Source: Streptomyces sp. SolWspMP-5a-2
GTDB taxonomy: Bacteria; Actinomycetota; Actinomycetes; Streptomycetales; Streptomycetaceae
Direction of reading: 5' to 3'
Assembly: GCF_900091845.1 (NCBI RefSeq)
Contig: NZ_FMCI01000315.1
Location: 1 to 55,923 of the forward strand
Length of the DNA: 55,923 nucleotides
Made by a program: the position numbers and the translations under genes. This document shows positions 15,766 to 24,801 of this stretch, piece by piece (the first letter of the stretch is position 1; the number at the start of each line of letters is the position of its first letter). Under the pieces are notes generated by a model that was not told where the DNA came from, made no database searches, and was given only the letters and a program-made list of their open reading frames with translations.

Positions 15766-16131
15766 GTGAAGACACTGAGGTCCCTGCGCCCGGCCCTCCT
15801 GCTGCTGACCCAGCTCGGCGTGCTGGCCTGCGCGGCCCGCTGGGGTCTCGGCCTGGACGTGCCGGAGCCCGGCCCCCTGCTGCTCGCCGCCGCCGCGCCC
15901 GCGCTGCTGATCGCGCTGTGGGCGCTGTTCGGCGCCCGCCGGGCCCCCTACCGCGCCCGGGGCGCCGCCCGGATCGCCTTCCTGGTCCTGTGGTGCGCGG
16001 CGGGCGTCGCCGCGGCCCTCGCCGCCGGGGAGACCGGGGACGCGATCGGGCTCGCCGTCTGGACGGCGGTGGCCGCGGCGCTGACGGAGGGGGAGCGGCG
16101 TCCTGAGCCCGCGGCGGCACCGGCCCGCTGA
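15766..16131 (+). CDS. Small YrdB/DUF2568-like membrane protein
   Basis: 121-residue protein with four hydrophobic segments and the family marks ALWALFGARRAPYR and ARIAFLVLWCAAGVAAA. The GTG start lies six bases after GATACT (15754-15759), with no Shine-Dalgarno, so translation is probably leaderless. It converges on the TetR gene with 14 bases between stops. Function unknown. Confidence 0.75.
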   Translation: MKTLRSLRPALLLLTQLGVLACAARWGLGLDVPEPGPLLLAAAAPALLIALWALFGARRAPYRARGAARIAFLVLWCAAGVAAALAAGETGDAIGLAVWTAVAAALTEGERRPEPAAAPAR

Positions 16132-16145
16132 ACGGGCGCCCGGGG

Positions 16146-16739
16146 TCAGCCGGTCGCGGTGACGTCCTCGCCCAGCAGGCGCAGGAGGTCCCGGAACGCC
16201 GCGGGCATGTCCACCGCCTCCGGGTCCAGGAGCCACTGGTACTGGAGGCCGTCCATCACGGCGACCATCAGCGGGGCCGCGCGCTCCGGGGTGAGGCCGC
16301 CGGGGAGCCGGTCGCCGTAGGCGGCGCGCAGGGCCGCCGTCATCGTCTGCCGCACCCTGGTGTACCGCTCGGTGAAGTAGCCGCGCGCCGGATGGCCCTC
16401 CGTGACGCTCTCGCCGAGCAGCGCCGAGAAGGTCTGGACGATCCCCGGGCGCGTCGCGTTGTACTCGACCAGGGCCGCCAGCAGATCGACCCGCCAGGGC
16501 GTGTCCGGCACCGCGTCCCACTGGTCCCGCTCCTCCAAGACCGCCACCAGCAGCGCCTCCTTGGTCGGGAAGTGGTGCAGCAGCCCCTGCTGGGTGAGCC
16601 CGACGCGCTCGGCGACCGCCGCCATGCTCGCCCCCCGGTACCCGCGTTCGGCGATCACCTCCAGCGCCGCCCGGACGATCTCGCCGCGCCGGTCCTCCCG
16701 CCTGACCCTGCCGTTCATGGCGTCACGGTACGTCATCAC
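16146..16739 (-). CDS. TetR-family regulator (probable repressor of the GH3 gene)
   Basis: 197 residues. The N-terminal helix-turn-helix AALEVIAERGYRGASMAAVAERVGLTQQGLLHHFPTKEALL is canonical TetR/AcrR. The C-terminal half resembles BetI-type ligand domains (PLMVAVMDGLQYQWLLDPEAVDMP). Alternative starts are 16736 and 16718. It is divergent from the beta-glucosidase gene 97 bases away, with a dyad in between, so local repression relieved by a glycoside or sugar ligand is likely (inference). Confidence 0.92.
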   Translation of the reverse strand: MMTYRDAMNGRVRREDRRGEIVRAALEVIAERGYRGASMAAVAERVGLTQQGLLHHFPTKEALLVAVLEERDQWDAVPDTPWRVDLLAALVEYNATRPGIVQTFSALLGESVTEGHPARGYFTERYTRVRQTMTAALRAAYGDRLPGGLTPERAAPLMVAVMDGLQYQWLLDPEAVDMPAAFRDLLRLLGEDVTATG

Positions 16740-16764
16740 CCCACCCCGAACATTACGGCAGGAT

Positions 16765-16780
16765 AACGAAACCTACCGTT
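16765..16780. promoter_or_regulatory. Candidate TetR operator between tetR and GH3 genes
   Basis: AACG (16765-16768) and CGTT (16777-16780) bracket eight bases. Read from both ends the half-sites are AACGAAACC and AACGGTAGG, an imperfect palindrome of the size TetR dimers use. ACCT/AGGT repeats overlap it. Confidence 0.5.
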
Positions 16781-16836
16781 CTACAGGTGGCGGATGCAGG
16801 ATGGAGCCCCGCACGGACCCGACGAGGAGGCACCTG

Positions 16837-19281
16837 ATGGCGGCAACCCCCGCACCGCTCGCGCAGGACCAGGCGCGCGAGGCCGCCGTCACGGCCGCGC
16901 TCGGCGGACTCGACCTGGACGCCAAGGCGCGGCTCCTGTCCGGCCAGGACATGTGGTCCCTGCCCGCCCTCCCCGGGATCGGCCTGCGCTCCCTCGTCAT
17001 GTCCGACGGCCCGATCGGCGTCCGCGGGGTGCGCTGGAGCGCCGACGACCCCTCCGTCGCGCTGCCCTCCCCGACCGCCCTCGCCGCCACCTGGGACCCC
17101 GCGCTCGCCCGTCGCGCGGGCGTCCTGCTCGCCCAGGAGGCCCGCCGCAAGGGCGTCCACGTCCTCCTCGCGCCCACCGTCAACCTGCACCGGTCGCCGC
17201 TCGGCGGCCGCCACTTCGAGGCCTACAGCGAGGACCCCCGCCTCTCCGGCCTGATCGGCGCGGCGCACGTCGCCGGAGTGCAGTCCGGCGGCGTCGCGGC
17301 CACCGTGAAGCACTTCGTCGCCAACGACGCCGAGACCGACCGCTTCACCGTCGACAACCGGGTCGGCGACCGCGCCCTGCGCGAGCTGTACCTCGCCCCG
17401 TTCGAGCTGATCGTCGCCGAGGCCCGCCCCTGGGCCGTCATGACCGCCTACAACGCGGTCAACGGGACCACGATGACCGAACACCGCCATCTGGTGAACG
17501 AGGTGCTGCGCGGCGAGTGGGGCTTCGACGGCTGCAACGTCTCCGACTGGACGGCCGCCCGCTCCACCCGGGGCGCCGCCGAGGGCGGCCTGGACATCGC
17601 GATGCCCGGCCCCGACACCGTCTACGGGCCGCCGCTGGCCCGCGCCGTCCGGGCCGGTGAGATCGACGAGTCCGTCGTCGACGCCGCCGTCCGCAACGTC
17701 CTGCGGCTCGCCGCCCGGGTCGGCCTCCTGGACGGCGCCGAACCCGTCGTCGCCGAACCGCCCGCCCCCGTCGACGGCACCGCCCTGGCCCGCGAGATCG
17801 CCCGCCGCTCCTTCGTGCTGGTCCGCAACGAACGCGCCGTGCTGCCGCTGCGCCCCGGCACGGTCGCCCTCGTCGGCGCCGCCGCCCGCGACGCCCGGGT
17901 CCTCGGCGGCGGCTCCGCGACCGTCTTCCCCTCGCACGTCGTCTCCCCGCTCGACGGCCTCACCGCCGCCCTCCCCGAGGGCACCCTGCGCTACGCCGTC
18001 GGCGCCGACCCGGCCACCGAACTCGGCGTCGCCGACACGGGGTTCACCCTCCGCGCGGTCTGCCGGGACGCGGCGGGCCGGATCATCGGCACCGCGTCCG
18101 CGCCCAACGGCCAGATCCAGTGGATGGGTTCGGACCTGCCCGACGGCGTCACCCACGCCACCCTGCACACCGTCGAACTCACCGGCACCTTCACCCCGCG
18201 CGCCGACGGCCCGCACCGCTTCGGCGTCAAGGGCACCGGCGCCTTCACCCTCGCCGTCGGCGGCACCGTCCGCTTCGACGGCGTCCAGCGCCCCGCCGAC
18301 GACTTGGACCCCTTCGAGGCGTTCTTCGGCGCCCCGGTCGAACGGGCCGAGGTCCCGCTGACCGCCGGTGCGCCGGTGGAGGTCTCCCTCACCCACGTCG
18401 TCGCACCGCCCGCGGGCGTCCCGATGAAGGTCGTCGCCTTCTCCCTCGCCCACCAGGAGCCCGAGCGCGACCCCGACGAGCTGATCGCCGAGGCCGTCGA
18501 GGCGGCCCGCGCCGCCGACACCGCCGTCGTCGTGGTCGCCACCACCGACCGCGTCGAGTCCGAGGGCTTCGACCGCGCCGACCTCACCCTGCCCGGCCGC
18601 CAGGACGACCTGGTCCGCGCGGTCGCCGCAGCCAACCCCCGCACCGTCGTCGTCGTGAACTCCGGCTCCCCGGTCGAACTCCCCTGGCGCGACGAGGTCG
18701 CCGCCGTGCTGCTGAGCTGGTTCCCCGGCCAGGAGGGCGGCGCGGCCCTCGCCGACGTCCTGATCGGCGCCCACGAACCCGGCGGACGACTGCCCACCAC
18801 CTGGGGGCCGCTCTCCGCGGCACCGGTCACCAGGGTCACCCCGGAGAACGGCGAACTCGCCTACACCGAGGGCGTGTTCATCGGCTACCGGGCCTGGGAG
18901 CGGCAGGGCCGCACCCCCTCCTACCCGTTCGGCCACGGCCTCGGCTACACCGACTGGACCTACGAGTCCGTCGACGTCGACGGCGCCACCGCGCGGGTGC
19001 GGATCCGCAACGCGGGCGGACGCCACGGCCGCGAGGTCGTCCAGGTCTACCTGGCCCCCGCCACCCCCGACGCGTCCCGCCCGCACCGCTGGCTGGCCGG
19101 GTTCGCGGCCGTCGAGGCGGGCCCGGGGGAGCACGCCGAGGCCGTCGTCACGCTGCCGCGCCGGGCGTTCGAGGTCTGGGACCCGGAGGAGAGCCGCTGG
19201 TCGTATGTGAAGGGTTCGTACGAGATCCAGATCGGCCGGTCGATCACCGACCGCAGGATCACCGCGACGATTAACGTCTGA
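16837..19281 (+). CDS. Glycoside hydrolase family 3 beta-glucosidase with PA14 insert
   Basis: 814-residue retaining glycosidase. The N-terminal barrel includes VMSDGPIGVRG, KHFVANDAETDR and the nucleophile D237 in GFDGCNVSDWTAA. The second domain has RNERAVLPLRPGTVALVG. A PA14-type insertion at about residues 400-530 contains TFTPRADGPHRFGVKGTGAF. It ends in a fibronectin-III-like domain (ARVRIRNAGGRHGREVVQVYL). The order GH3-N, GH3-C with PA14, Fn3-like matches bacterial oligosaccharide beta-glucosidases. No signal peptide is visible, so it likely acts on imported oligosaccharides. The start at 16837 is preferred because GAGGAGG lies six bases upstream; ATG 16801 is an alternative. Confidence 0.94.
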   Translation: MAATPAPLAQDQAREAAVTAALGGLDLDAKARLLSGQDMWSLPALPGIGLRSLVMSDGPIGVRGVRWSADDPSVALPSPTALAATWDPALARRAGVLLAQEARRKGVHVLLAPTVNLHRSPLGGRHFEAYSEDPRLSGLIGAAHVAGVQSGGVAATVKHFVANDAETDRFTVDNRVGDRALRELYLAPFELIVAEARPWAVMTAYNAVNGTTMTEHRHLVNEVLRGEWGFDGCNVSDWTAARSTRGAAEGGLDIAMPGPDTVYGPPLARAVRAGEIDESVVDAAVRNVLRLAARVGLLDGAEPVVAEPPAPVDGTALAREIARRSFVLVRNERAVLPLRPGTVALVGAAARDARVLGGGSATVFPSHVVSPLDGLTAALPEGTLRYAVGADPATELGVADTGFTLRAVCRDAAGRIIGTASAPNGQIQWMGSDLPDGVTHATLHTVELTGTFTPRADGPHRFGVKGTGAFTLAVGGTVRFDGVQRPADDLDPFEAFFGAPVERAEVPLTAGAPVEVSLTHVVAPPAGVPMKVVAFSLAHQEPERDPDELIAEAVEAARAADTAVVVVATTDRVESEGFDRADLTLPGRQDDLVRAVAAANPRTVVVVNSGSPVELPWRDEVAAVLLSWFPGQEGGAALADVLIGAHEPGGRLPTTWGPLSAAPVTRVTPENGELAYTEGVFIGYRAWERQGRTPSYPFGHGLGYTDWTYESVDVDGATARVRIRNAGGRHGREVVQVYLAPATPDASRPHRWLAGFAAVEAGPGEHAEAVVTLPRRAFEVWDPEESRWSYVKGSYEIQIGRSITDRRITATINV

Positions 19282-19323
19282 GCCGGGACGGCCACCGCGC
19301 GCCGGGCGGCCACCCCCACGGAC

Positions 19324-19360
19324 AGCCCCGGCCCAGGGACCTGACCCCTGGGCCGGGGCT
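19324..19360. terminator. Strong bidirectional terminator
   Basis: Perfect 15-bp stem (19324-19338 with 19346-19360), 7-base loop, between the convergent GH3 and aldose epimerase genes. Confidence 0.85.
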
Positions 19361-19368
19361 CACCACGT

Positions 19369-20340
19369 TCAGCGGGCCGCGAACCCGTACACCGTCTGCG
19401 ACCGGTACACCTCGCCCGGCCGCAGCACCGTCCCCGGGAAGTCCGGCCGGTTCGGCGAGTCGGGGAAGTGCTGCGTCTCCAGCGCGATCCCGGAGCCGGG
19501 CGCCAGCGGCGCGCCCAGGTGGTCGCCGGTGTACAGCTGGAGACCCGGCTCGGTCGTCGCCACCGTCAGCAGCCGCCCGGACGCCGGGTCGTACAGCTCC
19601 GCCACCGTACGGACCGCGGCGCTCACCCCGCCGTCCAGCACGAAGTTGTGGTCGTAGCCGCCGCCCACCTTGCGCGGCTCGCGGAAGTCGAAGCGGGTGC
19701 CCGCGACCTCCGCCGGGCCACCGGCCGGGATCAGGTCCGCGTCCACCGGCGTGTACCGGGAGGCGGCCAGGCGCAGTTCGTGACCGCCGGGGTCGCCCGT
19801 GCCGCCGAGGTCGAAGTAGCTGTGGTTGGTCAGGTTGACCACCGTCGGCGCGTCCGTCACCGCCTCGTACGCGAGACGCAGCGCGCCCGCCTCGTCCAGC
19901 GTGTACGTCGCCGAGACCTCCAGGCGGCCCGGGAAGCCCTCCTCGCCGTGCGGGCTGACCCTCGACAGCCGCACCCCGTGCGCGACCGGCGTCACCTCCC
20001 ACACCCGCTTGTCGAAGCCGCGCTCCCCGCCGTGCAGCGAGTTCGGCTCGTTGTTGCGCTCCAGCGCGTACGTCACCCCGTCGAGCGGGAACCGGCCGCC
20101 CGCGATCCGGTTCGCGTACCGCCCCACCAGAGCGCCCAGATACGGCTCCGGATGACGGACGTACCCCTCCAGGTCCGCGAACCCCAGCACCACGTTCCCG
20201 ACGGCCCCGTGCCGGTCCGGGACCTCGACCGACTGCACGATCCCGCCGTACGACAGGACCCGCACCCGGACACCGGCCCGCTCCAGGGTCCAGCGATGGA
20301 CCGGAGTGCCGTCGGAAAGTGTGCCGAAAAGTTCATTCAT
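19369..20340 (-). CDS. galM: Aldose 1-epimerase (mutarotase)
   Basis: 323-residue cytosolic mutarotase interconverting alpha and beta anomers of hexoses. Catalytic His sites are expected in NSLHGGERGFDKRVWE (substrate His) and VVNLTNHSYFDLGGTGD (acid), and the base Glu in GIALETQHFPDSPNRPDFP. These are the three diagnostic GalM segments at normal spacing. It converges on the beta-glucosidase and would process its glucose product. The GDSL gene lies 15 bases upstream on the same strand, so the two probably share a transcript although functions differ. Confidence 0.95.
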   Translation of the reverse strand: MNELFGTLSDGTPVHRWTLERAGVRVRVLSYGGIVQSVEVPDRHGAVGNVVLGFADLEGYVRHPEPYLGALVGRYANRIAGGRFPLDGVTYALERNNEPNSLHGGERGFDKRVWEVTPVAHGVRLSRVSPHGEEGFPGRLEVSATYTLDEAGALRLAYEAVTDAPTVVNLTNHSYFDLGGTGDPGGHELRLAASRYTPVDADLIPAGGPAEVAGTRFDFREPRKVGGGYDHNFVLDGGVSAAVRTVAELYDPASGRLLTVATTEPGLQLYTGDHLGAPLAPGSGIALETQHFPDSPNRPDFPGTVLRPGEVYRSQTVYGFAAR

Positions 20341-20355
20341 GAGCGGAACTTTAAG

Positions 20356-21237
20356 TCACCGATGCTCGGCGGTGACGATCCGGTACGCGATCTCGGCCAG
20401 CCGCGCCTGCCCGCTCACACTCGGGTGGAACCAGTCCCACGGGCTCAGCGCGTCGGTGCCGAACCGGTAGGCGTACACCGCGCCCCCGTCGGACCGGCAC
20501 CGCCGGTCCGCCGCGCACACCTGCGCCATCGCCTCGTTGTACGCCTCCACCCGCCGCTGCACCGTGTCCCTGCGGTGCGCCGCCGCGGCGTCCAGCGCGT
20601 CCGCGTCGGCCAGCATCGACGGGCAGATGCCCAGCTTCCACACCTGCTTGCCCAGCGCGTTGGTCCGCCCCTGCGACCAGAGCCGCTTCAGGTCGGGCAC
20701 GCTCGCCACGTACACCTGCGTCCTCGGCAGCGCCTCCCGCAGCCCCGCGAGCGCGGCCGAGAACTCCGCCCGGAACGCGGCCACCGGCGTCATCGCCGAC
20801 ACCGAGGAGCGGCACGCGTCGTTCGCCCCGATCATCACCGTCACGAGCTGGGGCCGCTTCGCCCGCGCCGCCGCGAGCTGCTCCGGCAGGTCCGCCACCC
20901 GGGCCCCGGTCACCGCGTAGTTCCAGCTGTGCCCGGCCGCCCGGGTACGGCCGAGCAGCCGCACCGCGAGACTGTCCACCTCCGCGCTGTCACCCGTCGC
21001 CCACGACACCTCGGGGCAGTCCGACAGGACCGTGCACGCGTCGAAGCCGCGCGTGATGGAGTCCCCGACGGCCACCACCGAGTTCGGGCTGACGTCCCAC
21101 ACCGGCGCCGGGGACGGCCTGTCGCCGCGCGCCCCGCCCGCCCCCGCACCGCCCGAGGCGTCACAGCCGGCGGCGCCCAGGACGGCCGCCGCCACGGCGG
21201 CGAGAACGGTCCGTGAACGCAGGCCACGCTTCCGCAT
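20356..21237 (-). CDS. SGNH/GDSL hydrolase lipoprotein
   Basis: 293-residue exported esterase-like protein. The N-terminus RSRTVLAAVAAAVLGAAGC is a lipoprotein signal with the Cys of LGAAGC at the junction. SGNH blocks are AVGDSITRGFDAC (block I), TVMIGANDACRSS (block III) and SPWDWFHPSVSGQARLAE (block V, catalytic Asp and His). Several extra cysteines probably form disulfides outside the membrane, as in Streptomyces secreted GDSL esterases and lipases. The substrate (lipid or acyl ester) is unknown. It lies upstream of galM on the same strand. Confidence 0.92.
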   Translation of the reverse strand: MRKRGLRSRTVLAAVAAAVLGAAGCDASGGAGAGGARGDRPSPAPVWDVSPNSVVAVGDSITRGFDACTVLSDCPEVSWATGDSAEVDSLAVRLLGRTRAAGHSWNYAVTGARVADLPEQLAAARAKRPQLVTVMIGANDACRSSVSAMTPVAAFRAEFSAALAGLREALPRTQVYVASVPDLKRLWSQGRTNALGKQVWKLGICPSMLADADALDAAAAHRRDTVQRRVEAYNEAMAQVCAADRRCRSDGGAVYAYRFGTDALSPWDWFHPSVSGQARLAEIAYRIVTAEHR

Positions 21238-21493
21238 CGGCTGGTGATCCCCTCGATCGACGTACAGAACGCATTCCCCCCATCACAACGCGCGGGGGTT
21301 CCCGGACGGCGGACCACGCAACGCCCAGCGCCGCACAAGCGTCCTGCCGGGTGAATGCGGGCGCCGACGGCGGCGGGACCGACGGTACGTCACACTCCTC
21401 GCGCCGCCGCACGGTAGCCTCGCCATCAACGTGGCCGACCGGTCACGGCAGGCCGCCCGATCGCAAGACGTCCCGCACAGCCCGGAGGTCCCG

Positions 21494-21988
21494 GTGACGA
21501 CACGTGGAGTTCTGTACGTGCACTCCGCGCCGCGCGCGTTGTGCCCGCATGTCGAATGGGCCATCGCCGGCGTGCTCGGCACGCGCGTCAACCTCGACTG
21601 GATCCGGCAGCCCGCCGCCCCCGGCACCTGGCGCTCGGAGTTCTCCTGGAAGGGCCAGGTCGGCACGGCGTCCAAGCTCGCCTCGGCGCTGCGCGGCTGG
21701 CACCTGCTGCGCTTCGAGGTGACCGCCGAGCCCTGCGCGACGGCCGAGGGCGAGCGCTACAGCTGCACCCCCGACCTCGGCATCTTCCACGCCGTCACCG
21801 GCATGCACGGCGACATCCTCATCCCCGAGGACCGTCTGCGCGCCTCCCTGGCCCGCTCCGAGCGCGACGGGACGGACCTGGCGGCGGAGATCGCCAAACT
21901 CCTCGGCAAGCCCTGGGACGACGAGCTGGAGCCCTTCCGCTACGCCGGTGAGGGCGCCCCCGTCCGCTGGCTCCACCAGGTCGTCTGA
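21494..21988 (+). CDS. DUF3145 family protein
   Basis: 164-residue cytosolic protein of a family confined to actinobacteria. It starts GTG with GGAGG nine bases upstream. Recognisable segments are GVLYVHSAPRALCPHVEWA at the start, FSWKGQVGTASKLASALRGW and the C-terminal EPFRYAGEGAPVRWLHQVV. No catalytic motif is evident. A TAGCCT element at 21415-21420 would give a leader of about 65 bases. It converges on the fab operon, and the linkage with fatty acid genes is typical of streptomycetes. Function unknown. Confidence 0.88.
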   Translation: MTTRGVLYVHSAPRALCPHVEWAIAGVLGTRVNLDWIRQPAAPGTWRSEFSWKGQVGTASKLASALRGWHLLRFEVTAEPCATAEGERYSCTPDLGIFHAVTGMHGDILIPEDRLRASLARSERDGTDLAAEIAKLLGKPWDDELEPFRYAGEGAPVRWLHQVV

Positions 21989-22030
21989 CCCCCGCCGCGG
22001 CGGGCACGCCCCGCGCGGCCGGGAACGGCG

Positions 22031-22063
22031 GACGGCCCGCCCCCCCGAAGGGAACGGGCCGTC
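22031..22063. terminator. Terminator between DUF3145 and fabF
   Basis: Perfect 9-bp stem GACGGCCCG (22031-22039) with CGGGCCGTC (22055-22063) and a 15-base loop between convergent genes. Confidence 0.65.
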
Positions 22064-22094
22064 AGGCCGGAGCGCCGGGCGCGGGAGAGAAGCC

Positions 22095-23366
22095 TCACAC
22101 CGTCCGGAACGCCAGCACCACGTTGTGGCCGCCGAAGCCGAACGAGTCGTTCAGCGCCGCGATCCGCCCCTCGACGGGCAGCTTCCGCGCCTCGCCGCGC
22201 ACCACGTCGGCCGCGGCCTCCGCCTCCGGGTCGAGGTTCTCCACGTTGATGGTCGGCGGCGCCAGCCGGTGGTACAGCGCGAGGACCGTCGCGACGGTCT
22301 CCACGCCCCCGGCCCCGCCGAGCAGGTGACCCGTCATCGACTTCGTCGCCGAGACGGCCATGTGGTCGACGTCGTCGCCGAACACCTTCCGCAGCGCCTT
22401 CAGCTCCGCCACGTCCCCCGCGGGAGTCGACGTCGCGTGCGCGTTGACGTGCACGATCTCCGCCGGGTTCAGGTCGGTGCGGTCCATCAGGTTCTGCAGG
22501 GCGTGCGAGATGCCCCGCCCCTCCGGCTCCGGCTGCACGATGTCGTGCGCGTCGGCCGAGATGCCCTGGCCGACCGCCTCCGCGTAGACCCGGGCCCCGC
22601 GCTTCGCGGCGTGCTCGGCGGACTCCAGGACGACCACACCGGAGCCCTCGCCGAGGACGAAGCCGTCACGGGCCACGTCGTACGGACGCGAGGCGCCCTG
22701 CGGGTCGTCGTTGTTCTTGGACATCGCCATCATGTTGCCGAACGCGGCGATCGGCAGCGGGTGGATCGCCGCCTCCGTGCCGCCCGCGACGACGACGTCG
22801 GCACGGCCGGTGCGGATCATCTCGATGCCGTAGCCGATGGCCTCCGCGCCCGAGGCGCACGCCGACACCGGCGTGTGCACGCCCGCGCGGGCGCCCACGG
22901 CGAGACCGACGTTGGCCGACGGGCCGTTCGGCATGAGCATGGGGACGGTGTGCGGGGAGACCCGCCGGACGCCCTTCTCCTTCAGCACGTCGTACTGGTC
23001 GAGGAGGGTCGTCACCCCGCCGATGCCGGAGGCGATGACGGCGCCGAGCCGGTCCGGATCGACCGCCGGGTCGTCGCCCGCCTTGGCGGTGAAACCGGCG
23101 TCGGCCCACGCCTCCTTGGCCGCGATCAGCGCGAACTGCGCCGAGCGGTCGAGACGGCGGGCCTGCGGCCGGGGGATGACCTCGGACGGGTCCACGGCGA
23201 CCGGCGCCGCGATGCGGACCGCCTGGTCGGCGGCCCACTCCTGTTCGAGGGGCTTGACACCGGAACGTCCGGCGATCATGCCCTCCCAGGTAGAGGCTGC
23301 GTCGCCACCCAGCGGTGTGGTTGCGCCGATACCGGTGACGACCACGGTGCGATTGGTCGGGCTCAC
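22095..23366 (-). CDS. fabF: 3-oxoacyl-ACP synthase II
   Basis: 423-residue condensing enzyme that elongates acyl-ACP with malonyl-ACP in type II fatty acid synthesis. Catalytic triad: C170 in PVSACASGAEAIG, His in HVNAHATSTPAGD, and His in KSMTGHLLGGAGGVE. The C-terminal NDSFGFGGHNVVLAF is the usual KAS II gate loop. It starts GTG with GGAGAAAG upstream. Last gene of the fabD-fabH-acpP-fabF operon, 102 bases after acpP. An alternative reading as a secondary-metabolite ketosynthase is unlikely given the context. Confidence 0.98.
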   Translation of the reverse strand: MSPTNRTVVVTGIGATTPLGGDAASTWEGMIAGRSGVKPLEQEWAADQAVRIAAPVAVDPSEVIPRPQARRLDRSAQFALIAAKEAWADAGFTAKAGDDPAVDPDRLGAVIASGIGGVTTLLDQYDVLKEKGVRRVSPHTVPMLMPNGPSANVGLAVGARAGVHTPVSACASGAEAIGYGIEMIRTGRADVVVAGGTEAAIHPLPIAAFGNMMAMSKNNDDPQGASRPYDVARDGFVLGEGSGVVVLESAEHAAKRGARVYAEAVGQGISADAHDIVQPEPEGRGISHALQNLMDRTDLNPAEIVHVNAHATSTPAGDVAELKALRKVFGDDVDHMAVSATKSMTGHLLGGAGGVETVATVLALYHRLAPPTINVENLDPEAEAAADVVRGEARKLPVEGRIAALNDSFGFGGHNVVLAFRTV

Positions 23367-23468
23367 GGGGAATCTTTCTCCAACGTTACGAGGAGGACCA
23401 TCCCCGCGTTGCCTCGGGGAACGGCGCCACCGCCGGGTGGCGGGGCCATGCAGGGCCTAAGAGGTGGC

Positions 23469-23717
23469 TCAGGCCTGGTGCTTGAGGATGTAGTCGGTGG
23501 CGTCGCCGACCGTCTTGAGGTTCTTGACGTCCTCGTCCGGGATCTTGACGTCGAAGCGCTCCTCGGCGGCGACGACGACCTCGACCATGGACAGCGAGTC
23601 GACGTCCAGGTCGTCGGTGAAGGACTTGTCCAGCTGGACGTCCTCAACCGGGATGCCGGCGATCTCGTTCACGATGTCGGCGAGACCGGCGACGATCTCT
23701 TCCTGAGTGGCGGCCAT
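23469..23717 (-). CDS. acpP: Acyl carrier protein
   Basis: 82-residue acidic four-helix carrier of the primary fatty acid synthase. The phosphopantetheine attachment serine is S41 in DDLDVDSLSMVEVV. Gene spacing is 82 bases after fabH and 102 before fabF, leaving room for strong ribosome sites consistent with the high ACP level needed. AGGAGCGCC precedes the ATG. Confidence 0.98.
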   Translation of the reverse strand: MAATQEEIVAGLADIVNEIAGIPVEDVQLDKSFTDDLDVDSLSMVEVVVAAEERFDVKIPDEDVKNLKTVGDATDYILKHQA

Positions 23718-23799
23718 GTCAGGCGCTCCTTCTTAGTGATTCCAGAGGGTTGGGCGGTGTGTCCCGCACCGGACGACTCGATCATCCGGCACGGAGTGC

Positions 23800-24801
23800 C
23801 TAGGGGAGGGTAACGACCGTCGCGGCGTAGACGAGACCCGCCCCGAAGCCGATGAGGAGTGCGGTGTCGCCGCTCTTCGCCTCACCGGTCGCCAGGAGCC
23901 GCTCCATGGCGAGCGGGATCGAGGCGGCCGAGGTGTTGCCGGTGGTGCGCACGTCCCGGGCGACCGTGACGTGCTCCGGCAGTTTCAGTGTCTTCACCAT
24001 CGAGTCGATGATCCGCTCGTTGGCCTGGTGCGGAATGAAGACGTCCAGGTCGCTCGCGCTGATCCCGGCCGCGTCCAGCGCCTGCTGCGCGACCTTCGCC
24101 ATCTCGAACACGGCCCAGCGGAAGACCGCCTGGCCCTCCTGCGTGATCGCCGGGAACTTCGCGACCTCGCCGTCCCGGTAGTCCGTCCACGGCACGGTCT
24201 GCTTGATGGTCTCGGACTTGTCGCCCTCCGAGCCCCAGACCGTGGGGCCGATCGCCGGCTCCTGCGCCGGGCCGACCACGACCGCGCCCGCGCCGTCACC
24301 GAAGAGGAAGGCGGTGGCCCGGTCCTCCAGGTCGGTCAGGTCGGACAGCCGCTCCACGCCGATGACCAGCACGTACTCGGCCGAACCCTCGACGATCATG
24401 CCCTTGGCGAGGGTGAGGCCGTAGCCGAAGCCCGCGCAGCCCGCGGAGATGTCGAAGGCGGCGGCCTTCCCGGTGCCCAGCCGGTCGGCGATCTCGGTCG
24501 CCACGGCCGGGGTCTGCTTGAAGTGCGAGACGGTCGAGACGATCACGCCGCCGATCTGCGCGGCGGTGATCCCGGCGTCGGCGATCGCCTTGCCGGACGC
24601 CTCCAGGGACATCGCGGCCACGGTCTCCTCGGGCGCGGCCCAGTGCCGGGTCTCGATGCCGGAGCGCGAGCGGATCCACTCGTCGGACGAGTCGATCGTC
24701 TCCAGGATGACCTCGTTCGGCACCACGCGGACCGGCCGGTAGCCGCCGACCCCGAGGATCCGCGCGTACGGTGCGCCCTTGCTGGGCTTGATCTTCGCCA
24801 T
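23800..24801 (-). CDS. fabH: 3-oxoacyl-ACP synthase III
   Basis: 333-residue initiating condensing enzyme joining an acyl-CoA primer to malonyl-ACP. Catalytic triad: C122 in DISAGCAGFGYGL, His in FIPHQANERIID, Asn in TTGNTSAASIPLAM. The N-terminal KPSKGAPYARILGVGGYRP is typical of streptomycete FabH, which prefers branched starters such as isobutyryl-CoA. The start at 24801 shares one base with the fabD stop (TGATG), so translation is coupled. Confidence 0.98.
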   Translation of the reverse strand: MAKIKPSKGAPYARILGVGGYRPVRVVPNEVILETIDSSDEWIRSRSGIETRHWAAPEETVAAMSLEASGKAIADAGITAAQIGGVIVSTVSHFKQTPAVATEIADRLGTGKAAAFDISAGCAGFGYGLTLAKGMIVEGSAEYVLVIGVERLSDLTDLEDRATAFLFGDGAGAVVVGPAQEPAIGPTVWGSEGDKSETIKQTVPWTDYRDGEVAKFPAITQEGQAVFRWAVFEMAKVAQQALDAAGISASDLDVFIPHQANERIIDSMVKTLKLPEHVTVARDVRTTGNTSAASIPLAMERLLATGEAKSGDTALLIGFGAGLVYAATVVTLP

